Source of the DNA: Ilumatobacteraceae bacterium
Lineage (GTDB): Bacteria; Actinomycetota; Acidimicrobiia; Acidimicrobiales; Ilumatobacteraceae
Length of the DNA: 14,477 nt
Direction of reading: 5' to 3'
Assembly: GCA_016650435.1 (NCBI GenBank)
Contig: JAENVT010000074.1
Coordinates: 1-14,477, forward strand
Part shown: one piece after another, positions 1-8,700 of the stretch
Layout: the number at the start of each line of letters is the position of its first letter
How positions within the stretch are numbered: the stretch's first letter is position 1
Position numbers and translations under genes: made by a program
The notes under the pieces: generated by a model
Databases searched by the model: none
What the model was told of the DNA's origin: nothing
What the model saw: only the letters and a program-made list of their open reading frames with translations

Positions 1-1041
1 CTGGGCGCGGCCGCGATCTACGGCATCGGCGCCAACCTCGTGGTCAGCGGCAACATCAAGCCGGGAACGCTCGTCGCGCTCGCCGCGCTCGTCACCCGGG
101 TCTACCAGCCGCTCACCGGCCTCACTAACGCTCGCGTCGACCTGATGACGGCGATGGTCAGCTTCGAGCGGGTGTTCGAGGTGCTCGACGCACCGGAGAA
201 CATCACTGACCGACCCGGTGCAATCGATCTCGTCGGGCCGAAGGGTCTGGTGGAGTTCAACAACGTCACGTTCCGGTACCCGACGGCGGCCGAGGTGACG
301 GTGAAGTCGCTCGAGGCCCCGAGCGCGCTGCTCGGCCACGACCCCGACCGCGATGTGCTGTCTGGGGTCAGCCTCACGTTGCATCCGGGCGAAACCGTGG
401 CGTTGGTGGGTGTGTCGGGTTCGGGCAAGACGACGCTGGCGGGGTTGATCCCTCGCCTCTACGACGTGACCGGCGGAAGTGTCAACGTCGACGGACACGA
501 TGTGCGCGACCTGACGCAACAAACGCTGCGCGCTGCCATAGGAGTCGTCAGCCAGGATCCACACCTGTTCCACGAATCGATCGGCGACAACCTCCGCTAC
601 GCCAAACCCGACGCGACCGATGCGGAGCTCGACGCCGCCTGCCGCGGCGCTCGGATCTACGACACGGTCGCGGCACTGCCCGACGGCTACGACACGATGG
701 TTGGCGAACGTGGCTACCGGCTGAGCGGAGGCGAGAAGCAACGCTTGGCGATTGCCCGCCTGCTGTTGAAGAACCCGGTCGTGATGATCCTCGACGAAGC
801 GACCAGCCACCTCGACAACGAGAACGAGGCTCACGTGCAGGCGGCATTCGAGGAGGCGTTACTCGGCCGCACGGCACTCGTCATCGCCCACCGCCTGTCG
901 ACCATCCGCGATGCCGACCGCATCGTCGTGCTGGATGGCGGCCGGATCGTCGAAGAAGGCACGCACGACCACCTGATGGCCGTCGACGGTTTGTACGCCG
1001 CCCAGGTGCGCGCCGGAGAAAACACGCTGCTACCTGGCTGA
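1..1041 (+). CDS. ABC exporter half-transporter (membrane-ATPase fusion), 5' end missing
   Basis: This is the C-terminal part of an ABC exporter subunit with membrane domain and ATPase in one chain; it drives substrate export with ATP at the cytoplasmic membrane. The frame is open from base 1, so the N-terminal membrane domain lies outside the window. Visible residues 1-40 are the last transmembrane region. The nucleotide-binding domain then shows an A-loop Tyr (about 93), Walker A GVSGSGKT (137-144), Q-loop SQD (about 184-186), signature LSGGEKQR (241-248), Walker B with catalytic Glu (VVMILDEATS, from 260) and the switch His in VIAHR (about 297), so the ATPase looks intact. An insert of about 24 residues sits between the A-loop and Walker A, a variant I associate with actinobacterial exporters. 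The GTG at base 40 is an internal Val and not a start. The substrate cannot be told. rmuC follows after 38 bases. Confidence 0.93.
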   Translation: MGAAAIYGIGANLVVSGNIKPGTLVALAALVTRVYQPLTGLTNARVDLMTAMVSFERVFEVLDAPENITDRPGAIDLVGPKGLVEFNNVTFRYPTAAEVTVKSLEAPSALLGHDPDRDVLSGVSLTLHPGETVALVGVSGSGKTTLAGLIPRLYDVTGGSVNVDGHDVRDLTQQTLRAAIGVVSQDPHLFHESIGDNLRYAKPDATDAELDAACRGARIYDTVAALPDGYDTMVGERGYRLSGGEKQRLAIARLLLKNPVVMILDEATSHLDNENEAHVQAAFEEALLGRTALVIAHRLSTIRDADRIVVLDGGRIVEEGTHDHLMAVDGLYAAQVRAGENTLLPG

Positions 1042-1079
1042 TTCCGGCCTATCCGCGAACCCTGTAACACCCCTTCGTC

Positions 1080-2288
1080 ATGATGGTGCGCATGGAGATC
1101 GCACTCGTCATATGCCTCGTGGCCGCCGTGGCCGCACTGACCTGGTTGGTCGCCCGTCGCAACGTGCCCGTTGTCGAGCCGGCGTCGGCGCCACCCGTCT
1201 CGGCCGATGTCATCAGCCAGGCAGCCATGTTGGCGGTCGAGCACGCCGTCACCATGAGCCACGAACAGCTCGGCGCACACACTCAGGCCAGTGAAGCTTC
1301 GTTGGCGGGGCGCCAACAGTTGATCGACCAACGCCTTGGCGAGGTGCAGACGGGTGTGCGCGTCGACATCGATCGGCTGTCGCAGCTGGTCCAGCAACTG
1401 GGCGAGGCGACGTCAGAACGATTCGGGCAGGTCGATCGCTCGTTGCAAGTGCATTCCGAGATCACCCAGACATTGTCGAGCACCACCAACAGCCTGCGCG
1501 AGGCACTGGCCAGCTCCAATGCTCGTGGGCAGTGGGGCGAGCGGATGGCCGAAGATGTGTTGCGCCTGGCCGGGTTTCACGAGGGCGTCAACTACCACAA
1601 GCGCACAGGCGTCGTCGGCGAAGGCCGCGGCATTCCCGACTTCACGTTCCTGCTGCCACGCGGTCACGTGCTGTTCATGGACGTCAAGTTTCCCATGGCG
1701 GCCTACCTCAAGTACCTCGATGCCAATACCGACGCCGAGCGGTCCGCACATCGAGCCACCTTCGTGCGCGATGTCCGTGCCAGGGTGCGCGAACTGGCTC
1801 GCCGCGAATACGCGGCAACCGACGATCGCTCGACGATCGACAACGTCTTGTTGTTCGTGCCCAACGAAACGGTCAGCGCGTTCATCCACGAGAGCGACTT
1901 CGGGCTGATCGAAGAAGCGATGGCGTCGAACGTCGTCATCTGCTCGCCGTTGACCCTCTTCGCATTTCTGGGGGTCATCCGCCAGGCGTTCGACAACTTC
2001 GTGATCGAAGAGACCAGTCAAGAGATCCTGCAGTTGCTCGGCAAGTTCGGCCAGCAGTGGGGCAAGTACACCGAGCAGATCGACAAGGTGAAGCGCGCCT
2101 TCGACACGCTCAACAGGTCGTTCGACGAGTTGGCCACCACTCGCCGGCGACAGCTCGAACGTCCGCTCAACGCCATCGAAGACCTGCGGCGCAAGCAGCG
2201 CCTGCCGATCGACGGGCAACTGTTCGGGATCGACGAGACGGGTGAAGTCGAGGCCGAGCTCGACAACGTGCGCGAACTCGGCGCCTGA
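1080..2288 (+). CDS. rmuC: RmuC family DNA recombination protein
   Basis: This 402-residue protein matches the RmuC family, membrane-anchored proteins with a PD-(D/E)XK-like fold thought to limit DNA rearrangement at inverted repeats. Residues 6-26 form one N-terminal membrane helix. Residues about 45-145 are rich in Glu, Gln, Ser and Leu and look like coiled coil. The RmuC core runs from about 146 to 345: a GQWGE motif (150-154), then IPDFTF with Asp187, then FMDVKFP with Asp201 and Lys203, the likely nuclease-type centre. Length is normal for the family. ATG codons at 1080, 1083 and 1092 are all possible starts; I chose the first, and the choice changes only the residues before the helix. 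No Shine-Dalgarno sequence is seen; a weak -10-like TAACAC lies at 1065-1070. xseA follows after 17 bases, so transcription of both DNA-processing genes together is plausible. Confidence 0.93.
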   Translation: MMVRMEIALVICLVAAVAALTWLVARRNVPVVEPASAPPVSADVISQAAMLAVEHAVTMSHEQLGAHTQASEASLAGRQQLIDQRLGEVQTGVRVDIDRLSQLVQQLGEATSERFGQVDRSLQVHSEITQTLSSTTNSLREALASSNARGQWGERMAEDVLRLAGFHEGVNYHKRTGVVGEGRGIPDFTFLLPRGHVLFMDVKFPMAAYLKYLDANTDAERSAHRATFVRDVRARVRELARREYAATDDRSTIDNVLLFVPNETVSAFIHESDFGLIEEAMASNVVICSPLTLFAFLGVIRQAFDNFVIEETSQEILQLLGKFGQQWGKYTEQIDKVKRAFDTLNRSFDELATTRRRQLERPLNAIEDLRRKQRLPIDGQLFGIDETGEVEAELDNVRELGA

Positions 2289-2293
2289 CGGGC

Positions 2294-2305
2294 CAGACTT
2301 TCCCC
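2294..2305 (+). promoter_or_regulatory. possible weak -10 element before xseA
   Basis: CAGACT (2294-2299) ends 6 bases before the GTG of xseA. It differs from the TAnnnT hexamers found before other genes here only in its first base, and no Shine-Dalgarno sequence is present. It may give xseA its own leaderless transcript, or be chance. No convincing -35 box is visible. Confidence 0.25.
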
Positions 2306-3637
2306 GTGAGTCAGGTGGCGTTCGACTTCGGAGATCTTGACGACGGCGGGGTGCCGACCTATTCGGTCGTCGAATTGGCGGAGGCCATCAACTCGGCTTT
2401 GCGACGGCGATTCACCGACGGGGTCTGGGTTCGCGGCGAGATCCAGGGCTGGAGCGAGCGCGGCCCGCACGCCTACTTCCGCCTCGTCGAGGAAGGCGAG
2501 GACGGCAAGGCGGCGATCAACGTGCAGTTCTTCGCCAACTCGCGAATGCGGCTGCGCCCGATCCTGGCCAAGCACCGGTTGCGGCTCAGCGATGGCTTGA
2601 AGGTGCGGATCTTCGGTCATCTCGACTACTTCGCGCCGTCCGGTCAACTCGGGTTGAAGATGAGCGGCCTCGACCCGCGGTTCACACTCGGCGAGATGGC
2701 CCTCGAGCGCGACGATGTCGTGCGGCGGCTGGTTGCCAGCGGTTTGTTCGATGCCAACCGGCGTACCCGCGTTCCCGCCGCGCCACTGCGTATCGGCGTG
2801 GTCACCAGCACGGCCAGCGCGGCGTGGGGTGACTTCACCCACGAGCTCGATCGCAGCGGCCTGGCGTTCCGCCTGCGTGTTGTCGACGTGCGTGTGCAGG
2901 GCGAATGGGCGGTCGAGATGGTGTCTGGCGCGCTGCGCACGCTGACGCGGCACGATGATCTCGATGTCGTGGTGTTGATTCGTGGCGGCGGCTCCAAGAC
3001 CGAGCTGGCGACGTTCGATCACGAGTCGATCGCCACCGCGATTGCAAAGTCGCCGTTGCCGGTTTTCACCGGCTTGGGTCACGAGATCGATCGCAGCGTC
3101 GCCGACGAGGTCGCCCACAGCTCGCTGAAGACACCAACCGCCTGCGCGGCGGCACTCGTCGAGCACGTGTATGCCTTTCAAGCAGAAGTCGAGCGGGTCT
3201 GGTCGGCGGTCGACCGGCACGCCAATCGAGCGTTGACCGAGGCGAACGCCGCGCTGGCCTCCATTGCCCACGGCCTTCGCCGGGCCACGGTTTCGGCGGT
3301 CGAGCGCAGCGACGACCGGCTCGGCCACCGCCGACAACGCCTCGGTTCTGCCGCCAATCGTGCAATTGAACGCTCAACCGATCGACTGACTGTGGCGCGT
3401 GCCTCGCTCGGCCGCGTGCCAGTGCGACTCGAACCCGAGCTGCGCCATCTCGACGCAGTCGCCGCGCGGGTGCGCCTGCTCGACCCGGTGCACACGATGG
3501 CTCGAGGATGGAGCATCACCCGCACCGCCGACGGCGCCGTCGTGCGCCGTGCAGAAGATCTCGCTCCCGGTACGACGATCACCACCACGTTCGCCCAGGG
3601 AAGCGCCAAGAGCCGCGTCGAGGAGACCAGCACATGA
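2306..3637 (+). CDS. xseA: Exodeoxyribonuclease VII large subunit
   Basis: Catalytic subunit of exonuclease VII, the cytoplasmic metal-independent enzyme that degrades single-stranded DNA from both ends. At 443 residues it has the usual length. Residues about 17-120 are the OB-fold DNA-binding domain (YSVVELAEAIN, WVRGEIQGWS). The catalytic domain follows with GVVTSTASAAWGDF (164-177, Asp176 aligning with the catalytic Asp region of E. coli XseA), RGGGS (226-230) and GLGHEIDRSVADEVA (256-270). Residues from about 285 are the long helical region that binds small subunits. After RGGGS the usual E-D-L-W-x-F-N stretch reads K-T-E-L-A-T-F-D, a local divergence that leaves the nearby Glu and Asp-rich surface. 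The GTG at 2306 is the only suitably placed start. The end overlaps xseB by 4 bases (ATGA), as in translationally coupled pairs. Confidence 0.95.
   Translation: MSQVAFDFGDLDDGGVPTYSVVELAEAINSALRRRFTDGVWVRGEIQGWSERGPHAYFRLVEEGEDGKAAINVQFFANSRMRLRPILAKHRLRLSDGLKVRIFGHLDYFAPSGQLGLKMSGLDPRFTLGEMALERDDVVRRLVASGLFDANRRTRVPAAPLRIGVVTSTASAAWGDFTHELDRSGLAFRLRVVDVRVQGEWAVEMVSGALRTLTRHDDLDVVVLIRGGGSKTELATFDHESIATAIAKSPLPVFTGLGHEIDRSVADEVAHSSLKTPTACAAALVEHVYAFQAEVERVWSAVDRHANRALTEANAALASIAHGLRRATVSAVERSDDRLGHRRQRLGSAANRAIERSTDRLTVARASLGRVPVRLEPELRHLDAVAARVRLLDPVHTMARGWSITRTADGAVVRRAEDLAPGTTITTTFAQGSAKSRVEETST
3620..3626 (+). promoter_or_regulatory. Shine-Dalgarno sequence of xseB
   Basis: GAGGAGA inside the end of xseA, with AGGAG 8 bases before the ATG at 3634. 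It is the clearest ribosome binding site in the window. It fits a gene that starts inside another message, unlike the genes here that lack any such site. Confidence 0.7.
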
Positions 3638-3846
3638 CCGAACCAGTTGCCACCGGGTATGCCGCGGCCCTCGCCGAGCTGGAGACGATCCTCGCCGACT
3701 TGGAACGAGCCGATGTCGACGTCGACGTGCTGGCCGCGCAGGTCAAGCGCGCAGCCGAGCTCATCGGGTTCTGCCGCGACCGCATCGGCAGCGCCCGGCT
3801 GCACATCGAGCAGGTCGTCGCCGACCTCAACGACGACCCGAGCTGA
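3634..3846 (+). CDS. xseB: Exodeoxyribonuclease VII small subunit
   Basis: A 70-residue helical protein, the right size for XseB, several copies of which bind the helical tail of each XseA. The sequence shows the family pattern: GYAAALAELETILADLE near the N terminus, a short turn at the acidic ERADVDVDVL, then a second helix (AAQVKRAAELIGFCRDRI) and a third ending LHIEQVVADLN. The acidic Asp-Val repeat in the turn replaces the more usual sequence before the second helix. The ATG overlaps the stop codon of xseA and is preceded by a good Shine-Dalgarno sequence, so production is probably tied to xseA translation and helps keep small subunits in excess. After its stop comes a 46-base gap with the promoter-like element of the next gene. 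Confidence 0.93.
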   Translation: MTEPVATGYAAALAELETILADLERADVDVDVLAAQVKRAAELIGFCRDRIGSARLHIEQVVADLNDDPS

Positions 3847-3879
3847 CACGTCGCCCAGCGATTCGACGCCACGACCTGA

Positions 3880-3892
3880 TACTTTTGGGGTC
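3880..3892 (+). promoter_or_regulatory. leaderless promoter (-10) of the aldolase-family gene
   Basis: TACTTT (3880-3885) fits the actinobacterial -10 consensus TAnnnT and ends 7 bases before the ATG at 3893. Transcription would start at or next to the start codon. The GGGG just before the ATG is too close to act as a normal ribosome binding site. No clear -35 box is seen at 16-18 bases upstream. Confidence 0.55.
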
Positions 3893-4642
3893 ATGTCGGC
3901 AACATCATCGATCTCCACCGACGTCGCGATCGCTGCCAAGCGCGAGCTTGCTGCAGCATTTCGCGCCGCGGCGTTCTACGGCTTCAACGAAGGAATCGAC
4001 AACCACCTTTCCCTCGCCCTTCCCGGCCACGACGACCTCTTCCTGCTGAATCGCTACGGCCCGCACTGGTCCGAGATCACCGAACACGACATCTTGACCA
4101 TCGACTTCGAGGGTCGGGTCGTCGACGGCGAAGGCGAGTGGGAGACCTCGGCGTTCATGATCCACCGCGGCTGTCACCAGGCCAGGCCAACCGCCAGAGC
4201 GGTGTTCCACACGCACATGCCCTATGCGACGGCGTTGTCGTTGACCGTCGGCGGTTTCGACAGCAAGCTCAGCCAGAACGCGATGCTGTTCCACAATCGC
4301 ACCAGCAACCTGGCCTACGGCGGCCTGGTCGACGCTGCCGAAGAAGGCTGCCGGTTCGGTGAGGTCATCGGCGACGAGATCACCGTCGTCATGCTGGCCA
4401 ACCACGGCGTGATGGTGATCGGCACCGACGTCGCCGATGCATGGCAGAAGATGTACTTCTTCGAACGCGCCTGCCAGGTGCAGGTGCTGGCGCAGTCGAC
4501 GGGGCAACCGCTGGTGCGCGTCAGCGACGCAATTGCCGAGCACACCGCGGCGCAATGGCTGAAAGAGGCCCCGAAAGCCGCCGTCCAGTTTGCCGCGGTT
4601 CAGCGGGTTGTCGACGGTACAGGCCAGCCAGTTCACGCCTAG
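3893..4642 (+). CDS. Class II aldolase/adducin family protein
   Basis: This 249-residue protein belongs to the zinc-dependent class II aldolase/adducin family (fuculose- and rhamnulose-phosphate aldolases, ribulose-phosphate epimerase, methylthioribulose-phosphate dehydratase). The zinc ligands are visible as FHTHMPYATALS (His106, His108) and LANHG (His171). NHLSL (37-41) matches the substrate-phosphate loop, and Glu84 in WETSAF sits where the catalytic Glu/Asp is found. The length is slightly above that of fuculose-phosphate aldolase. The substrate cannot be named; the subgroup with FYGFNEGIDNHLS and a late VMLANHGVMVIG is often annotated only as class II aldolase. The start at 3893 is chosen over an upstream open frame because that stretch overlaps xseB and a -10-like hexamer sits 7 bases before this ATG. 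It ends 9 bases before the polyprenyl synthase gene, in the same frame. Confidence 0.88.
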   Translation: MSATSSISTDVAIAAKRELAAAFRAAAFYGFNEGIDNHLSLALPGHDDLFLLNRYGPHWSEITEHDILTIDFEGRVVDGEGEWETSAFMIHRGCHQARPTARAVFHTHMPYATALSLTVGGFDSKLSQNAMLFHNRTSNLAYGGLVDAAEEGCRFGEVIGDEITVVMLANHGVMVIGTDVADAWQKMYFFERACQVQVLAQSTGQPLVRVSDAIAEHTAAQWLKEAPKAAVQFAAVQRVVDGTGQPVHA

Positions 4643-4651
4643 CCTGCGGGT
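4640..4651 (+). promoter_or_regulatory. leaderless promoter (-10) of the polyprenyl synthase gene, built on a stop codon
   Basis: TAGCCT (4640-4645) ends 6 bases before the GTG at 4652 and fits TAnnnT. Its first three bases are the TAG stop codon of the aldolase-family gene. No good Shine-Dalgarno sequence precedes the GTG. The gene may thus be read both from its own leaderless message and by read-through transcription from upstream. Confidence 0.45.
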
Positions 4652-5716
4652 GTGCCCACAGCCGCCCCGCCGCCCTCACTGGCGGCCATCGCGACCAGCG
4701 TCGAAACACGGCTGAGGGACCTCCTCGATGTCGAGACCGCTCGCTGGGCGGCCTTCGACGAAGACCTGCAAATCCCGATGGAGCACATCGGCCGGCTGGT
4801 GCTGGGTGGCGGCAAGCGTCTTCGTCCGTCGTTCTGTCAGTGGGGGTATGTCGGTGCCGGTGGGCAAGCCGGTGATCAGCGGATCATCGATGCCGGCGCG
4901 GCGCTGGAGCTGATGCATGCCTTCGCGCTGTTCCACGACGACGTCATGGACGACGCCGGCAGCCGGCGCGGCACACCCACAACCCACACCGTGTTTGCCA
5001 ACAAGCATGCTGCCGCCGGCTGGGCCGGCGAGTCACGTCGATTCGGCGAAGGTGTGGCGATCCTCGTCGGTGACTTGGCCTTCGTGATGGCCGATCAGCT
5101 GCTGATCGACGCGCCGCGCGACGCCTGGGTGATCTGGAACGAGTTGCGCACCGAGCTGAACATCGGCCAACTGCTCGACATCGTCGGCAGTGTGCAAGGC
5201 GATCGGCGACTCGACAAAGCCGAACGGATCTGCCGGTACAAGAGCGGCAAGTACACCGTCGAACGACCATTGCATCTCGGCGCCGTCCTTGCTGCGCCCG
5301 ACCGCGCCGCGGACCTGCTGCCGGCGCTGAGCGCCTATGGCCTGCCGTTGGGCGACGCGTTCCAGATGCGCGACGACGTGATGGGTGCGTTCGGCGACGA
5401 GGCCGTCACCGGAAAACCCGTCGGTGGAGACCTGCGCGAGGGCAAGCCGACGCCGTTGCTGGCCCGTGCCGTTCGGGCGTCGACCCCGGCGCAACGAGCG
5501 GTGCTCGACGAGGTCGGATCACCCCACCTCGACGACGCCGACATCGAACGTATCCAGCAGGTCATTGTCGACACCGGCGCGTTGGCCGCGTTGGAGAAAC
5601 AGATCGCCGAACTCACCGCCGAGGCGATCGCGGCGATCGCCGTTGCACCCATCACCTCGAAGAGCCGTGACGAGTTGATCGCCCTGGCGCACTACGTCAG
5701 CCAACGCAACGTCTGA
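4652..5716 (+). CDS. Polyprenyl diphosphate synthase, probably geranylgeranyl diphosphate synthase
   Basis: This 354-residue trans-prenyltransferase condenses allylic diphosphates with isopentenyl diphosphate in the cytoplasm. GGGKRLRP (52-59) is the first conserved basic motif. The first aspartate-rich motif is DDVMD (96-100), the second DDVMGAFGDE (241-250), followed by the GKPVGGDLREGKPT segment (254-267). Phe91 lies five residues before the first motif with Ala at the fourth, the arrangement that sets C20 chain length in type I geranylgeranyl synthases, so GGPP is the likeliest product. The GTG start is fixed closely: the in-frame TAG of the preceding gene is only three codons upstream. 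The stop codon is immediately followed by the stop codon of the convergent helicase gene. The product may feed carotenoids, quinone tails or other prenyl lipids; nothing nearby decides which. Confidence 0.92.
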   Translation: MPTAAPPPSLAAIATSVETRLRDLLDVETARWAAFDEDLQIPMEHIGRLVLGGGKRLRPSFCQWGYVGAGGQAGDQRIIDAGAALELMHAFALFHDDVMDDAGSRRGTPTTHTVFANKHAAAGWAGESRRFGEGVAILVGDLAFVMADQLLIDAPRDAWVIWNELRTELNIGQLLDIVGSVQGDRRLDKAERICRYKSGKYTVERPLHLGAVLAAPDRAADLLPALSAYGLPLGDAFQMRDDVMGAFGDEAVTGKPVGGDLREGKPTPLLARAVRASTPAQRAVLDEVGSPHLDDADIERIQQVIVDTGALAALEKQIAELTAEAIAAIAVAPITSKSRDELIALAHYVSQRNV

Positions 5717-8700
5717 CTAGACCGGCGCCACCTGCACAGCCGCGAGGAGTTCAGCGGCCTCGACCACATCAACCAGTATCTCGACTGCGGCGGCCCCGTC
5801 GGGTTGAGCGACGGATAGCCACGCCTCGCTGACCCGGATGCCGGTGGCCTGCTGCAGCGCGGCGACGTAGGCCGACATCTGCGGCTGGTAACGCAGGGCA
5901 AGTTCGGTCGGCGATGTGATGAGCGTGTCGGTCTTGAAATCGACCAACGTCAGGGTGCCGCCGGGATTGACGAACACTGCATCGACGTAACCCCACACGG
6001 TGACCTCGCCGAACTGGGCGCCGACGTACATCTCGCGGCGACAGTTGCTCGACGTCTGCATCCTTGAGAACAGCTCGCCCTTGAGCAGCGACTGGACCAT
6101 CGTCTCGATGTCGCGTCGCCGATCGAGCACCCCTTCGGCTTCTGCCGCCACGTCGACCAAGGTCGGCAGGCCACGCATCGGGTCATCAAGCGCGACTTGC
6201 TGCATCACCGCATGCACGGCGCTGCCCTTGGCGGTGCCGAATCTGCCACCACGTCGGCTGGGACGATCGTTGGGGCCTGGCTCTTTGCGGTTGCCCGGAT
6301 CAGTGGCTTCGTGATCGTCGCTGTCGGGTTGGCGGCGGCCGACTGCAGCACCGAATCGTTCGCCTGGCGCAATCGCATCGTCGTCGGCGTCGTCGTCGTC
6401 GACCGCGAACAACGAGCCCTGCACGAGGCTGACGTCGGAGGTCGGCCCGGCGGCGTCGCCGAGTGCTTTGGCCAACCCGCTCGGTGTCCAGATCCGACGC
6501 ACCTGGCCGATTGTGCGATCCAATTCCTCCGGTTCGTCGACCGGCGATTGGCCCGGGGTCGGCCTGGTGTGACTCGGCGGATGGGCGATCGGCAACTGCG
6601 GATCCGCGAACTCCGCGATCGCGATCGCAGATTCCGAAGCCACAGCGTCGACCAGCCGGCCGGCAGCACAGTTGCCGTACTTGTGATGCATCGACACCAC
6701 CAGATGGTCTTTGGCCCGGGTGAAAGCCACGTACAGCAGCCGAGCTTCTTCGGCTCGATCTCGCTGGCGTTCGACAGCGGTCATGTCGCGCAGTCCGGCG
6801 CTGGTCATCTTTCCGAGGCGGACCAACGGCCTGCCGTTCTGCCAGTGCAGCCCGGTGGCCGAATTCGTTGCGTCGGCCCCGCCAAGACCGGCGACGATCG
6901 TGATGGGAAACTCGAGACCCTTTGCAGCGTGGATGGTCATGATCCGCAGGGAGTCTTCGCCCTCATCGGTGCTCAGTTCGACCCGATCGACGTCGTCGAT
7001 GCGACGGTCGACCCAGGCGAGATACTCGGCCAACGTTCCGCCGGTCGCGTCGCTCCACGCTCGCGCCTCGTCGATCACATAGCGGACCCTGCGCCACGTC
7101 TCGCGGGCAACCTGTTCGCCTTCGCACAATGCTGCGGCCACGCCTCGCCAGGTGTCGTACAGCTCAGCAAGCAACTCGGCGGGTGTTCGCTCGTGCTTGC
7201 GCCGGCCGAACTGGTCGAGTGTTCGCAGTGCATCGCCGACAACGCCGGCCTCCTTGGCGAAGACCCGGAAGTCCTTCGGGTAACGCGCCGGAGCCGTGTC
7301 GGGGCCGAGGCGATGATGCATCAGCTGGCGATCGTCGATCCCAAAGATCGATGTGCGCAGCGCGGTGACGACCTTCAATTGGTTGGTCGGGTCATCGATC
7401 GCCCGCAGCACTCGCAAAAGCTCGTAGACCTCGCGCGATCCGTAGATCAACGTGCCGCCCTCCACCCGGTATGGGATGCCGGTCTGGCGCAAGGCGTGCT
7501 CGAGCACGCCGAGGCGTGTGCGACTGCGAATCAACACCGTGACGTCGCGATAGCTCGCCGGGCGATCGCCGGAGTTGTCGCTGACCATCCACGCGTCGCC
7601 GCCACCAACGATGCGCTGCACGAGTGCGGCGATGTCGGCGGCCTCGGCCCGCGCCATGTCCTCCGCCGAGTCGTGCTCGACCTTGCACCATCCCGGCATG
7701 CCGAGCACGACAACTCCGGGCCCATCGCCCGACGCATTCGGAAGGCGTTGCGGCTCGAGCGAGGTGTAGGCGACTTGTTGATCGGCCTCGCCGGCATCGT
7801 CGACCCGGGCGAACCGTTGGCCGAGCACCGCGTTGATCCATAGGCAGACATCAGCGCGAGTACGGCGATTGATCGTCAGTTGCTCGCCGGCCGTGTCGGC
7901 AGCCAGCAGGCTGGAGAACAGCTCGACATCTGCGTGACGAAAGCCGTAGATCGACTGCTTCGGGTCGCCAACGGCGAACAGCGACGATGGCGGACGGGCG
8001 CTGTCGGCTGCGGTCAGCTCGGTGATCACGTCGAACTGCACCTGATCGGTGTCTTGGAACTCGTCGACGAACAAGTATCGATGCCGAGCACGAACCTCGT
8101 CGCGTACAGCGGGCTGCGTCTGGAGCAGGCGGCGGGTCAGCACGAGCAGATCGTCGAACGACAACTCGCCGCGACTGATGCGGGTGCGCGCCGAGTCGAT
8201 CACGATCGGGGTCAACGCCGACATCAACTGACTGAGCGCCGGCTCGCAGCTGGCAAAATGCAGAGCGTCTGCGAACGGAGCCCACGCCGCGCTGGACCCG
8301 TGTCGACGTTCGCCGATCGCGGCAGCCGCGGCGGAGAGTGCGGGTACGGATTCGACGAACTCCAGTGTCGAGCGGGCATCGATGAGAGCCTCGTCGAGCT
8401 TCGAACGCATGCCCTTGCTGGCGGTCAGGTATCGCTGATCGGAGGTGACACCGTCGAGCATGTGCATGACGGTGGAGTGGGCAACGCCGATCGACATCGG
8501 ACGCTCGGGTGTCGAATCGGCGAAGCGCAGCCAGTCGTTGTCGATAGCCCTGACCAGCTCGGGGAGGAACTGCATCGCCCCGAAGGAGGCGATGACCATC
8601 AAGGCCTCTGCGATTGCGGGCTTCTTCAGCGCAAGGTTGTACAACGTCTGGACGGCCTGTTCGGCGCGCTCGTCGGCCATGGCTCCCGAGGTCAGCTCGT

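Noticed and set aside
2018..3337. Open frame of 439 codons on - opposite rmuC and xseA
   Set aside because: It spans the junction of two well-recognised genes and its product has no recognisable motif; it is a shadow.
3647..3892. N-terminal extension of the aldolase-family gene into xseB
   Set aside because: The added sequence is a Pro/Ser/Arg-rich shadow of xseB; a -10 element and family similarity both support the start at 3893.
5624..5644. Near-palindromic GCGATCGC-rich stretch near the end of the synthase gene
   Set aside because: It encodes an Ala-Ile repeat in a helix using common codons, and GATCG words are frequent across the window, so no separate element is needed to explain it.
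6197..7843. Open frame of 548 codons on + opposite the AddA-like helicase
   Set aside because: The opposite strand encodes all helicase motifs in order. In high-GC DNA the antisense frame often lacks stops, and this one shows no recognisable domain. The same holds for the + frames at 7880-9172 and 9007-10050.
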